The notes under the pieces are model-generated. The model was not told where the DNA came from and did not search any database. It saw nothing but the letters and a program-made list of their open reading frames with translations. Shown here one piece after another: positions 1 through 9,380 of a stretch of DNA of 64,000 nucleotides; within the stretch, counting starts at the first letter, position 1, and each line of letters opens with the position of its first letter. This DNA is from Streptomyces canus. GTDB taxonomy: Bacteria > Actinomycetota > Actinomycetes > Streptomycetales > Streptomycetaceae. The stretch spans positions 62,001 through 126,000 of the forward strand of contig NZ_KQ948675.1 in NCBI RefSeq assembly GCF_001514145.1, given 5' to 3'. Made by a program: the position numbers and the translations under genes.

Positions 1-1
1 G

Positions 2-2632
2 TTCTCGGCGCCCGGCTTCGACGCGTCCGTGATGGAGCTGCTGATGGCGTTCGCGTCCGGCGGGACCCTGGTGGTGCCGGACGTACAGGGACCGTTGCTG
101 GGCGAGGAACTCGAACAGGAGCTGATCCAGGGCCGGATCACCCATGCCTTGATCCCGCCGACCGCCCTCGCCACCCTCCCGCCGAGCCGCCTCCCCGACC
201 TGGAGACCCTGATCGTGGGCGCGGAGGCCTGCTCCGGCGAGCTGGTGGCCCGCTGGGCGCCCGGCCGACGGATGGCCAACGCCTACGGACCCACCGAGTC
301 GACGGTCTGCGCGACCATCGCGGTCCCGCTCACCGGCGAGCGGACCCCGCCCATCGGCCGCCCCGTCGCCGGCACCCGGGTCCTCGTGCTGGACCCGTGG
401 CTGCGCCCGGTGCCGCCCGGCACGCCCGGCGAGCTGTACCTCGCGGGAGCCGGTGTGGCCCGCGGTTACCTGGGCCGCCCCGAACTGACGGCCGCGCGGT
501 TCGTCGCCGACCCCCACGGCGGCCCCGGCGACCGGATGTACCGGACAGGCGACCTGGCCCGCTGGTCGGCCGACGGACAGCTGGAGTACCTCGGCCGTGC
601 CGACGAGCAGGTCAAGCTCCGCGGCTTCCGGATCGAACCCGGCGAGATCGAGGCCGCCCTGGCCCGCGACCCGGCCGTCGCGCAGGCGGCCGTGGTGATG
701 CGCGAGGACGAGCCGGGGGAGCGGCGCCTGATCGCCTACGTCACCACCCGCCCCGGACATCCGCCGGCCGACCCGGCCGCACTGCGCCGGGACGCCGAGG
801 AGACGCTCCCGGAGTACATGGTGCCCTCGGCCGTCGTCGTCCTGGACACCCTCCCGCTGACCCCCAACGGCAAGCTGGACCGCAAGGCCCTGCCCGCCCC
901 CGGGACACCGTCGGCCGTCGAGGCGGCGGCTCGCGAGCCGAGGTCGCCCGCCGAGCGGGTGCTCGGCGAACTCTTCCGCGACCTGCTGAAGCTCCCCGGA
1001 CTCACCCTCGACGAGGGCTTCTTCGCCCTCGGCGGCGACAGCATCTCCTCGATCCGGCTGGTGAGCCGGGCCGCCGAGGCCGGAGTGGTGATCAGCCCGC
1101 GGGACGTGTACGAGCACCAGACCGTGGCCGCCCTCGCGGCGGTGGCCCGCGGACCCGTGGGCGCGTCGAGCGGCGGCGCCACCGACGACGGTGTCGGACC
1201 GGTGCCGTTCACGCCCGTGATGCACTGGCTGGTGGAGCGCGGAGGGCCCATCGGCCGGCTCAGCCAGTCGGTGCTGCTGACCGTGCCCGCGAACGCCGAC
1301 GCGCCCAGGCTGACCCGCAGTCTCCAGGCGCTCGTCGACCACCACGACATGCTGCGCTCCCGGCTCACCGGGAAGCGCGGCATGGAGGTCGGCCCGGTGG
1401 GCTCGGTCGCGGCCGTCGTGGACCGCCGGGACGTCAGCGGCGAGGACGACCTCCGCACCGCCGTGGCCGAGGAGTTCGACCGCGCGCTCGCCACGCTCGA
1501 CCCGGTGACCGGCGCGATACTGCGGGCCGTATGGCTCGACGCGGGCCCGGACCGTCCCGGGCGGCTGCTGCTGGTCGTCCACCACCTGGCCGTGGACGGA
1601 GTGTCCTGGCGGATCCTCGTACCCGACCTGGAGACGGCCTGGAAGGCGGTCACAGCCGGGCGTGAACCCCAACTGCCGCCCGTCGGGACCTCGTTCCGCC
1701 GCTGGTCCACGCAGCTCGCCGAGGCGGCCCGTACGCCCGCCCGGGTCGCGGAGGCCAAGCTGTGGCGGCGGATGAACGACGCCCCGCGCGCCCCGTTCGG
1801 CGCCCGGCCGCTCGACCCCGCCAGGGATACCGCGGCCACCACGCAACAGCTCCGGCTGACGCTCGAACCCTCCGTGACCGGCCCGCTGCTCGGCAGTGTG
1901 CCCGCCGCGTTCCGCGCCGGACCCCAGGACGTGCTGCTCGCCGGGCTCGCCCTGGCCGTCGCCGCACGCCAGGACGTCCCGTACGTCCTCGTCGACGTCG
2001 AGGGACACGGCCGCGAGGAGATCGCCCCGAGCCTCGAACTCTCCCGTACGGTCGGCTGGTTCACCTCGCTCTACCCGGTCCACGTCGACCTGGAGGGCGT
2101 CGACCTGCGGGACGCGCTGGCCGCCGGTCCCGCCGCCGACGGTGTGGTGCGCCGGGTCGCCGACCGGACGGGTGAACTGCCGGACCGTGGACTCGGGTTC
2201 GGCCTCCTGCGGTACCTGAACCCCGACACCGTGGGCGAGTTGGCGCAGCAGCCCGCTCCCATGATCGGCTTCAACTACCTGGGCCGGTTCACCGCCCCGG
2301 CCGCCGACACCGTCACCCCGTGGACGTTCGCCCCGGAGTCCCCGGCCCTCGGCAGCGGCACCGACCCCGGCCTGGCCGCCGCCCACGCCCTCGACCTCAA
2401 CGCGGTCGTCCACGACACACCTGCCGGGCCCCGACTCGTCGCCGACTGGTCCTGGCCCGACGGCGTGCTCACCGGGACCGAGGTGCGGGAGCTGGCCGAG
2501 GCCTGGTTCGCCGCCCTCACCGCGCTGGCCGACCGTGCCGCCCGCACGGCCCCGGCAGCCCCGGGCACCCTGCTGTCGGCGGAGCTCGACGCGGACGAAC
2601 TAGACGAACTCGCCGCCGGCCTCGACGGCTGA
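2..2632 (+). CDS. NRPS, partial: adenylation - carrier - epimerization
   Basis: This is the 3' part of a nonribosomal peptide synthetase; the frame is open to the left edge, so the adenylation (A) domain lacks cores A1-A3. Visible A cores are FDASV (A4), NAYGPTE (A5), YRTGDLA (A7), VKLRGFRIEPGE (A8) and NGKLDRKAL (A10). A carrier domain follows, with LGGDSIS and the phosphopantetheine serine codon at 1040. The last domain, roughly residues 395-865, carries HHLAVDGVSW and FNYLGRF, which are typical of epimerization rather than condensation domains. The module therefore activates one amino acid and delivers its D-form to the next protein. Specificity-pocket residues read by eye are about D-A-M-L-I-G-A-V-C-K; I do not recognise the substrate. 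The next NRPS gene begins 23 nt downstream, so they are probably co-transcribed. Confidence 0.93.
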   Translation, partial: FSAPGFDASVMELLMAFASGGTLVVPDVQGPLLGEELEQELIQGRITHALIPPTALATLPPSRLPDLETLIVGAEACSGELVARWAPGRRMANAYGPTESTVCATIAVPLTGERTPPIGRPVAGTRVLVLDPWLRPVPPGTPGELYLAGAGVARGYLGRPELTAARFVADPHGGPGDRMYRTGDLARWSADGQLEYLGRADEQVKLRGFRIEPGEIEAALARDPAVAQAAVVMREDEPGERRLIAYVTTRPGHPPADPAALRRDAEETLPEYMVPSAVVVLDTLPLTPNGKLDRKALPAPGTPSAVEAAAREPRSPAERVLGELFRDLLKLPGLTLDEGFFALGGDSISSIRLVSRAAEAGVVISPRDVYEHQTVAALAAVARGPVGASSGGATDDGVGPVPFTPVMHWLVERGGPIGRLSQSVLLTVPANADAPRLTRSLQALVDHHDMLRSRLTGKRGMEVGPVGSVAAVVDRRDVSGEDDLRTAVAEEFDRALATLDPVTGAILRAVWLDAGPDRPGRLLLVVHHLAVDGVSWRILVPDLETAWKAVTAGREPQLPPVGTSFRRWSTQLAEAARTPARVAEAKLWRRMNDAPRAPFGARPLDPARDTAATTQQLRLTLEPSVTGPLLGSVPAAFRAGPQDVLLAGLALAVAARQDVPYVLVDVEGHGREEIAPSLELSRTVGWFTSLYPVHVDLEGVDLRDALAAGPAADGVVRRVADRTGELPDRGLGFGLLRYLNPDTVGELAQQPAPMIGFNYLGRFTAPAADTVTPWTFAPESPALGSGTDPGLAAAHALDLNAVVHDTPAGPRLVADWSWPDGVLTGTEVRELAEAWFAALTALADRAARTAPAAPGTLLSAELDADELDELAAGLDG

Positions 2633-2655
2633 CCCGGACCGAAAGAGACGACGCG

Positions 2656-5600
2656 ATGACCCAGCCCGCGCTGGCCGACGTACTGCCCCTCACCCCGCTC
2701 CAGGAGGGCCTGCTCTTCCACGCCGTGTACGAGCACGAGCGGGACGCCGCCGACGTGTACCTCGTGCAACTGGTCTTCGAACTCGAAGGCCCGGTCCACG
2801 CCGTACGGCTGCGCGCCGCCTGGCAGGCCCTCCTCGACCGCCACCCCAACCTCCGCGCCGCCTTCCGACGCCGAAAGGGCGGCGCACCCGTCCAGGTCGT
2901 CCCGCACCGCGCGACCCTGCCGTGGACCGAGACGGACATCGACTCCGAGGACGAGTGGTCCCGGCTGCTCGACACGGACCGCGACCGCGGCTTCGACCCG
3001 GCCACCCCGCCCCTGCTGCGCTGCACCCTGGCCCGCCTGGGCGACGGACGGCACCGCCTCCTCGTCACCCACCACCACATCCTGCTCGACGGCTGGTCGG
3101 TCTCCGTCCTGGTGCGTGAACTCCTGGCGCTCTACCGGGCCGACGCCGAGCTGCCGCCCGTGCCCGCCTACCGCACCTTCCTGGAGTGGCTGGGCCGCCA
3201 GGACCGCACCGCCGCGGAGACCGCCTGGCGGACGGCCCTGGACGAGGTCACAGAGCCGACCCGCCTGGCCCCGCCCGACCCCGGCCCCGGAGCGCTCGCC
3301 CAGGCCCGCGCCGAACTGCCGGAAGCCACCGGAGCGGCCCTCACCGCACTCGCCCGCAGGCTCGGCGTCACCGCCAACACCCTGGTGCAGACGGCCTGGT
3401 CGATCCTGCTCAGCAGGACGACCGGCCGCAACGACGTGGTGTTCGGCGCCACCGTCTCCGGCCGCCCCGCGGCCCTGCCCGGCGTCGAGTCGATGGTCGG
3501 GCTGTTCGTGAACACCGTGCCGGTCCGCGTCCGGCTCCGGCCCGACCGCGCACTGAGCGAGCTAATGCGTGACGTCCAGGACCGATACGTCGGCCTCCTC
3601 GACCACCATCATCTAGGCCTGGCCGACATCCAGCGCACCACAGGGCTGCCCGAACTCTTCGACACGCTCGTAGTCTTCGAGAACTACCCGGTGGACGAGG
3701 CCGCCGCGGCGGACGCCGACAGCCTCCGCATCACAGGGACGAGCGGACGCGACGCCACCCACTACCCCGTGACCCTCGTCGCCTTCCCCGGACCCCGCCT
3801 GCGCTTCCGCCTCGCCCACCGCGCCGACCTCTTCGAGGACGGCTGGGCCGACGACCGACTCGCCCATCTCGTCCACATCCTGGAGTGCATCGCCACCCAC
3901 CCGGAACTCCCGCTCGGCCGCCTCGGCCTCCTGGACCCCAAGAGCGACCCCCGCCCCGACCCGGTCACCGAACCGGCCCCCGCCACCCGCACCCTCACCG
4001 ACCTCTGGACCGCCCAGGCGACGGCCACCCCCGACGCGGAGGCCCTGCGAGCGGGCGGCACGAGTCTGTCGTACGGCGAACTCGACCTGCGGGCAGAGCA
4101 GTTGGCCCTCAGGCTCACCGCACTCGGCGCCGGTCCGGAACGGGTCGTCGGCATCGCCCTGCCGCGCACAACCGACCTGGTCGTGGCCGTCCTCGCCGTG
4201 CTGAAGTCGGGGGCCGCGTATCTGCCGCTCGACCCGGCGTACCCGAAGGAGCGGCTCGCGTACATCGTCGAGGATGCTCGGCCGGTGGCGGTGCTGGTCA
4301 CGGAGGATACGGCGGGGGTACTGCCCGAGGGGACCGAACTGGTCCTGATCGATGGCGAAGTGACGGAGCATCAGACAGCCCGACATGCCCCGAAACCCGA
4401 CAACCTCGCCTACATCACGTACACCTCCGGTTCCACCGGCCGCCCCAAGGGAGTCCTCGCCACCCACCGCAACGCCGTGGAGTTCGTGGAGTGGACCCAC
4501 CGCGCCTTCGGCCCCGAGGCCCTGAAGGAGGTGCTCTTCTCCACCTCTCTCAACTTCGACGTCTCGGTGTTCGAGCTCTTCGCCCCGCTGCTGTGCGGCG
4601 GACGCGTCGAGCTCGTCGACAACCTGCTGGCCCTCACCGCCTCCGGCACCGACGCCGGGCTCATCAGCGGAGTGCCGTCGGTGATGGCCGGAGTCGCCGC
4701 GGAACGCCCGCTCGCCGCGCCGCACACCGTGGCCCTGGGTGGGGAGCCCATCCCCGCCCAGCTCCGCGAAGATCTCCGGACCGCCTTTCCCGGAGCCCGG
4801 CTGGTCAACTTCTACGGGCCCACCGAGGCGACCATCTACGCCACCGCCTGGCGCTCCGACGAGGACACGGTGGAGGGCTCACCACCCCTCGGCGACCCGC
4901 TCGCCCGCAACCGGCTCTACCTCCTCGACCAGGCTCTGCGGCCCGTCCCCGACGGAATCGTCGGCGAGGTCCACCTCGGCGGTGGCGGCCCGGCCCGTGG
5001 CTACCTCGGTCGCCCCGGCCTCACCGCAGAGCGGTTCGTCGCCGACCCGTTCGGGGTGCCGGGGGAGCGGATGTACCGCACCGGCGACCTCGCGGTCCGC
5101 GGCCGCGACGGACGGCTGCGGTTCGTCGGGCGCGCCGACCACCAGGTGAAGATCCGCGGCTTCCGCGTCGAACTCGGCGAGATCGAGGCCGCGCTCACCG
5201 CGCACCCCGCTGTCGCCCAGGCGGCGGTGACGGTACATCAGGACAGCCGCGGCGAGAAGCAGTTGGTGGCGTACGTCGTGGGCGTGGACGACCAGGACCC
5301 CTTGCGCGGAGATTTCTCCGTCACGCTCCCGCCCGAGACCGTGACGCGCGAGGAGCCGGTCCGCGGGGTCGTGTCGGGGCTCGCCCCGCTCGACGTCCCG
5401 CGTGAGCAGCCAGACCCCGCGTTCCCGTCGGCGGTCGCGCGGCCGGACGCCCTGCGCACCCACCTCACCCGCATCCTCCCCGCCCACATGGTCCCCGCCG
5501 CGTTCGTCCCCCTCCCCGCCCTCCCGCGCACCGCCAGCGGCAAGACCGACCGCACGGCCCTGCCCGACCCGTCCGCACCGGCCGTGACGGCCAGTGCCCC

Positions 5601-6636
5601 GCGCACCCCGTACGAGGAGCGGCTGCGGGCGATCGTCGCCGATGTCCTCGGCCTGGATCCGTCCCGCGTCGGCATCCACGACAGCTTCTTCGACCTCGGC
5701 GGCCACTCCCTGTTGACCCCCCGCCTCACCGCCCGCATCCGCACCGACCTCGGCACCGAACTGCCTCTGCGCGCGGTCTTCGACACGCCGACCGTCGCGG
5801 GGCTGGCCCAGCGGCTGCGGGGCGGCGCGTCGGGCGCGGCGCCCCTGGACGCCGTACTGCCCCTTCGCACCCGGGGCGACAAGGAACCCCTCTTCTGCCT
5901 GCCGCCGGCCTCCGGTCTCGCCTGGGGTTTCGCCGGACTCGCCCGGCACCTCGACCCCGAGCGCCCGCTGTACGGCCTCCAGTCGCAGGGGCTGATCCCC
6001 GGCCACCCCCGCTCGGGAAGCCTGCACGCGACGGTCGCCGAACACATCGCCCGCATCCGCGAGATCCAGCCCGAGGGCCCCTACCACCTGCTCGGCTACT
6101 CCATGGGCGGCCTGGTGGCGTACGACGTCGCCGTCACCCTCCAGAAGGCCGGCCACGAAGTCGCCCTCCTCGCGATGCTCGACGCCTTCCCCGGGACCTG
6201 GATCGACCGGGGCGCCCGCGTGACGGACCGGCCCGCGCTGCTGCGCAGCCTGCTCGGCATCCTGGGCCGCCCCCTGCCCGACGACACGGAGCCCCTCACC
6301 GACGCCCGCTTCGCCGAACTCGTGCGCCGCGTCCCCGACATGACCGCGAGCCTCGACGACGCCGAACTCGCCGCCCTGGTCGAGGTCACCGCCGGCAACC
6401 GGCGTCTGATGGAGGAGTTCGCCCCCACGTCGTACCGCGGTGACCTGCTGTTCTTCACGGCCGCACAGGATCCGGACACGCACCCGGAGCGCCACCACGC
6501 CTGGCAGCCGTACGTCGACGGACGCGTCGACAACCACGACCTCCCGTGCGTCCACGGGGAGATGACCCGGCCGGGCCCGCTGGAGCGGATCGGCCCCGCA
6601 CTGCACACCGCGACCCTGGGGAGGAACCCCGTATGA
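2656..6636 (+). CDS. NRPS termination module: C - A - carrier - thioesterase
   Basis: A 1326-aa last module of the peptide assembly line. The ATG at 2656 was chosen because it follows a GAAAGAGA ribosome site and begins directly with a condensation domain (LTPLQEGLLFH at about residue 14, HHHILLDGWS near 139). The A domain runs from about 450 to 950 (TYTSGSTGRPKG, NFYGPTE, YRTGDLA, KIRGFRVE, SGKTDRTAL), the carrier has DLGGHSLL near 1016, and the C-terminal thioesterase has the nucleophile motif GYSMGG near 1147. Condensation should accept the D-residue made upstream; the thioesterase then hydrolyses or cyclises the product. Pocket residues read approximately D-V-F-S-A-G-F-I-Y-K, with no confident substrate. 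Oddly, about 50 extra residues (nt 5281-5440) lie between cores A8 and A10. Its stop overlaps the mbtH start by 4 nt. Confidence 0.95.
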   Translation: MTQPALADVLPLTPLQEGLLFHAVYEHERDAADVYLVQLVFELEGPVHAVRLRAAWQALLDRHPNLRAAFRRRKGGAPVQVVPHRATLPWTETDIDSEDEWSRLLDTDRDRGFDPATPPLLRCTLARLGDGRHRLLVTHHHILLDGWSVSVLVRELLALYRADAELPPVPAYRTFLEWLGRQDRTAAETAWRTALDEVTEPTRLAPPDPGPGALAQARAELPEATGAALTALARRLGVTANTLVQTAWSILLSRTTGRNDVVFGATVSGRPAALPGVESMVGLFVNTVPVRVRLRPDRALSELMRDVQDRYVGLLDHHHLGLADIQRTTGLPELFDTLVVFENYPVDEAAAADADSLRITGTSGRDATHYPVTLVAFPGPRLRFRLAHRADLFEDGWADDRLAHLVHILECIATHPELPLGRLGLLDPKSDPRPDPVTEPAPATRTLTDLWTAQATATPDAEALRAGGTSLSYGELDLRAEQLALRLTALGAGPERVVGIALPRTTDLVVAVLAVLKSGAAYLPLDPAYPKERLAYIVEDARPVAVLVTEDTAGVLPEGTELVLIDGEVTEHQTARHAPKPDNLAYITYTSGSTGRPKGVLATHRNAVEFVEWTHRAFGPEALKEVLFSTSLNFDVSVFELFAPLLCGGRVELVDNLLALTASGTDAGLISGVPSVMAGVAAERPLAAPHTVALGGEPIPAQLREDLRTAFPGARLVNFYGPTEATIYATAWRSDEDTVEGSPPLGDPLARNRLYLLDQALRPVPDGIVGEVHLGGGGPARGYLGRPGLTAERFVADPFGVPGERMYRTGDLAVRGRDGRLRFVGRADHQVKIRGFRVELGEIEAALTAHPAVAQAAVTVHQDSRGEKQLVAYVVGVDDQDPLRGDFSVTLPPETVTREEPVRGVVSGLAPLDVPREQPDPAFPSAVARPDALRTHLTRILPAHMVPAAFVPLPALPRTASGKTDRTALPDPSAPAVTASAPRTPYEERLRAIVADVLGLDPSRVGIHDSFFDLGGHSLLTPRLTARIRTDLGTELPLRAVFDTPTVAGLAQRLRGGASGAAPLDAVLPLRTRGDKEPLFCLPPASGLAWGFAGLARHLDPERPLYGLQSQGLIPGHPRSGSLHATVAEHIARIREIQPEGPYHLLGYSMGGLVAYDVAVTLQKAGHEVALLAMLDAFPGTWIDRGARVTDRPALLRSLLGILGRPLPDDTEPLTDARFAELVRRVPDMTASLDDAELAALVEVTAGNRRLMEEFAPTSYRGDLLFFTAAQDPDTHPERHHAWQPYVDGRVDNHDLPCVHGEMTRPGPLERIGPALHTATLGRNPV

Positions 6637-6845
6637 CCGCCAATCCGTTCGACGACGACACCCTTGAGCACTTCGTCCTGGTCAACGACGAGGGACAGCA
6701 CTCGCTGTGGCCCGCCTTCGCCGAGATCCCGGCCGGCTGGACGGCCGTCCACGGCCGGGCGAGCCGCCAGGAGTGCCTGGAGTACGTCGAACAGCACTGG
6801 ACCGACATGCGGCCCAAGAGCCTGATCCGGGCCATGGGCGAATAG
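6633..6845 (+). CDS. MbtH-like NRPS accessory protein
   Basis: A 70-aa protein with the MbtH family signature: an N-terminal NPFDD, then the LVNDEGQHSLWP segment, WTAVHG, and a C-terminal W-x-D-x-R-P-x-S-L (WTDMRPKSL). MbtH proteins bind NRPS adenylation domains and are often needed for their folding or activity. The start ATG overlaps the preceding NRPS stop (ATGA) and follows a GGGAGGAA ribosome site, so expression is translationally coupled. The family normally has 60-75 residues, so this one is complete. Its presence supports the two adenylation domains being active, MbtH-dependent enzymes. Confidence 0.96.
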   Translation: MTANPFDDDTLEHFVLVNDEGQHSLWPAFAEIPAGWTAVHGRASRQECLEYVEQHWTDMRPKSLIRAMGE

Positions 6846-6863
6846 AGCAGGGGGAGTCGAACG

Positions 6864-8084
6864 ATGACCACACGGCGGACCATCGGTCCGGAAGAGCTCG
6901 ACATGCTGAACCTGGCGGATCCGCGGCTGCACGCCGAGAACGAACTGTCCGCCGTGTGGCGCCACTTGAGAGAGCATGAGCCGGTCCACTGGAACCCGGC
7001 CACCGAAACGGCTCCCGGCTTCTGGGTGGTGACCCGGCACACCGACGTGACGTCGGTGTACCGCGACAACACCACCTTCACCTCCGAGGGCGGCAACGTC
7101 CTGGAAACCCTGCTCGCGGGCGGCGACTCGGCGGCCGGCCGCATGCTCGCGATCACCGACGGGGGCCGGCACCGGGAACTGCGCCGCGTCCTGATGTCCG
7201 CGTTCACCCCGGGCGCCCTTCAGCCGGTCGTGGCGAGCGTGCGCCGCACGGTCGACCGGTTGCTGCGCGAGGCCCTCGACACGGGGAACTGCGACTTCGC
7301 CGCCGACGTGGCCGCCGGCATCCCCCTCGGGGCGATCTGCGATCTGCTCGGCGTGCCCGAGAGCGACCGCGCCCATGTCCTGAGTCTGACCTCCTCGGCC
7401 CTCGGCTCCCACGACGCCGACGGCACCGCCGCCGACGCGTGGATCGCCAAGAGCGAGATCCTGCTCTATTTCGCGAACCTTGCCCGCGACCGCCGTGACA
7501 GTGGCCACGCGGACGTCATCGCGCTCCTCGCCGGAAGCAAGGTGAACGGGCTTCCGCTGGACGACGACGAGATCATGCTCAACTGCTACAGCCTGATCCT
7601 CGGCGGTGACGAGACGGCCCGGCTGTCCATGGTCGGCGCGGCCCTGGCCCTGGTGGAGCACCCCGACCAGTGGCGGGCGCTCAAGCGGGGCGACGCCGGT
7701 GTCGACACGGCCGTGGAGGAGATCCTTCGCTGGACGACCCCGGCGCTGCACTCGGGCCGCACGGCCACGACCGACACCGAGATCGCCGGCCGTCCGATCC
7801 GCAGCGGCGACATCGTGACGGTGTGGAACGCCTCCGCCAACCACGACGAGCAGGTCTTCGACGACCCCGGACGGCTCCGCCTCGACCGTACCCCCAACAA
7901 ACACTGCACCTTCGCCTACGGCCCGCACTTCTGCCTGGGCGCCTACCTGGCCCGCGCGGAGATCGGAGCGGTCCTGGAGGGGCTGCGCGATCTGGTGGAG
8001 GACATGGAACAGACCGGCCCGTCGAAGCCGGTCTACTCCAACTTCCTCAGCGGCCTCGGTTCACTGCCGCTGGCCTTGAAGTGA
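6864..8084 (+). CDS. Cytochrome P450 (tailoring oxidase of the NRPS cluster)
   Basis: A 406-aa bacterial class I cytochrome P450. The heme-binding loop FAYGPHFCLGAYLAR carries the proximal cysteine, and the I-helix oxygen-activation motif is GGDETAR. The E-x-x-R of the K helix is visible as EEILRW. It follows mbtH by 18 nt behind a GGGGGAG ribosome site and is the last gene of the rightward NRPS operon. It probably hydroxylates or cross-links the peptide or a carrier-bound amino acid; which of these cannot be told from sequence. A ferredoxin partner is not encoded in the window. The gene ends 3 nt before the convergent exporter gene. Confidence 0.95.
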   Translation: MTTRRTIGPEELDMLNLADPRLHAENELSAVWRHLREHEPVHWNPATETAPGFWVVTRHTDVTSVYRDNTTFTSEGGNVLETLLAGGDSAAGRMLAITDGGRHRELRRVLMSAFTPGALQPVVASVRRTVDRLLREALDTGNCDFAADVAAGIPLGAICDLLGVPESDRAHVLSLTSSALGSHDADGTAADAWIAKSEILLYFANLARDRRDSGHADVIALLAGSKVNGLPLDDDEIMLNCYSLILGGDETARLSMVGAALALVEHPDQWRALKRGDAGVDTAVEEILRWTTPALHSGRTATTDTEIAGRPIRSGDIVTVWNASANHDEQVFDDPGRLRLDRTPNKHCTFAYGPHFCLGAYLARAEIGAVLEGLRDLVEDMEQTGPSKPVYSNFLSGLGSLPLALK

Positions 8085-8087
8085 CGC

Positions 8088-9347
8088 TCACCCGCTGATC
8101 ACCTCCTGCTCGGTCCCGGCCGGTGCCCGATGGCGCCGGAACCCCGGGAAGAGCAGGAGGAGGGCGAGTGCCGCCACGACGGTCAGGACACCGCCGCCCG
8201 TGACGGTCCACGTGACGCCGAGGGTGGCGCCGACCGTGCCGTGCAGGAGATCGCCCAGCCGTGGCCCGCCGACGGCCACCACGGTGTCGATCCCCTGGAG
8301 CCGGCCGCGCATCCCGTCGGGAACGGCGCTCTGCAGCACGGTCTTCCGGAAGACCCCCAGCGCGAGGAGCGCACCGCCGGCCGGCAGCAGCCACGCCACG
8401 GCGGAGACGAGCGAGTGGGCCAGCCCGAACCCCGCGATCGCCAGGCCCCACACGCCGACCGACACGGCCACCGCGACACCGTGGCGGCCCACGCGTGTGA
8501 AGGCCCCCGAGAACAACCCCGCCACCACACCGCCGGCCGAGACGGCGGCGTACAACACCCCGATGTCCGAAGGGTGGAAGGTCTCCGCCGCCAGTTGCGG
8601 GAACAGCGCCGTGGGCAGACCGAGGGACAGCGCGGAGAAGTCGGCGAGATAGACCACCAGCAGCGTCTGACGCCTCATCACGAACCGTACGCCGTGCGCG
8701 ATCTGCCGTAGAACCGCGCCCTGTCGTCGCTCACCGCCGCCGTCCGGGGGAAGAGCCGGCAGTCGCCACACGGCCCACACCGTCGCGCAGACCGCGACCG
8801 CGTCCGCCAGATACAACGTCCTGCTGCCCACGACCGGCAGCAGGCCACCGGCCAGCAGCGGCCCGGTGATCCCGGCGGACAGGAGCACCGTCGACTGCAG
8901 CGCGTTGGCGGCCGTAAGCAACTCGGGCCGCACCAAACGCGGCGTCACGGCCCTGCTCACCGTGGAGTTGGCGCCGAACAGGGCCTGCTGGACGGCCACC
9001 AGCACGAGCAGCACGGCGACCGACCGCAGATTCGCCCACGCCTGCGCCCACAGCAGCAACGACGTCACCCCGATGCCGATCGTGGTCGTCAGCAGCACCC
9101 GCCGCCGGTCGCGTACGTCGGCGAGCGCCCCTCCCCACAGCGCCGCCGCGGCCATCGGGGCGAGACCCACCAGACCGGCCAGCCCCACGTAGGCCGACGA
9201 ACCGGAGAACTCGTAGATCTGCAACGGCACGACGACCGCCGTGAGTTGAGCTCCGAGGGCGGCCACGATCCCGGCCGCCCACAATCGCCGGAACGCGCCC
9301 GCCCGCAGTGGCCGTACATCGACCAGTACCCGTTTGCTTCGCACCAT
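8088..9347 (-). CDS. MFS exporter, EntS/MFS_3-like
   Basis: A 419-aa integral membrane protein of the major facilitator superfamily with about 12 hydrophobic segments. The first half holds the loop motif GGALADVRDRRRV (the G-x-L-a-D-r-x-x-r-r motif between segments 2 and 3), and the central loop is rich in charged residues. It resembles the enterobactin-exporter-like branch that commonly accompanies nonribosomal peptide clusters. It lies convergent to the P450 gene with 3 nt between stops, so it is transcribed separately. Likely job: export of, or self-protection against, the peptide product, by inference from position. Substrate specificity cannot be read from the sequence. Confidence 0.85.
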   Translation of the reverse strand: MVRSKRVLVDVRPLRAGAFRRLWAAGIVAALGAQLTAVVVPLQIYEFSGSSAYVGLAGLVGLAPMAAAALWGGALADVRDRRRVLLTTTIGIGVTSLLLWAQAWANLRSVAVLLVLVAVQQALFGANSTVSRAVTPRLVRPELLTAANALQSTVLLSAGITGPLLAGGLLPVVGSRTLYLADAVAVCATVWAVWRLPALPPDGGGERRQGAVLRQIAHGVRFVMRRQTLLVVYLADFSALSLGLPTALFPQLAAETFHPSDIGVLYAAVSAGGVVAGLFSGAFTRVGRHGVAVAVSVGVWGLAIAGFGLAHSLVSAVAWLLPAGGALLALGVFRKTVLQSAVPDGMRGRLQGIDTVVAVGGPRLGDLLHGTVGATLGVTWTVTGGGVLTVVAALALLLLFPGFRRHRAPAGTEQEVISG

Positions 9348-9380
9348 GGCGCGATGCTGCGGGCTCCCCTTGGGGCAAGG

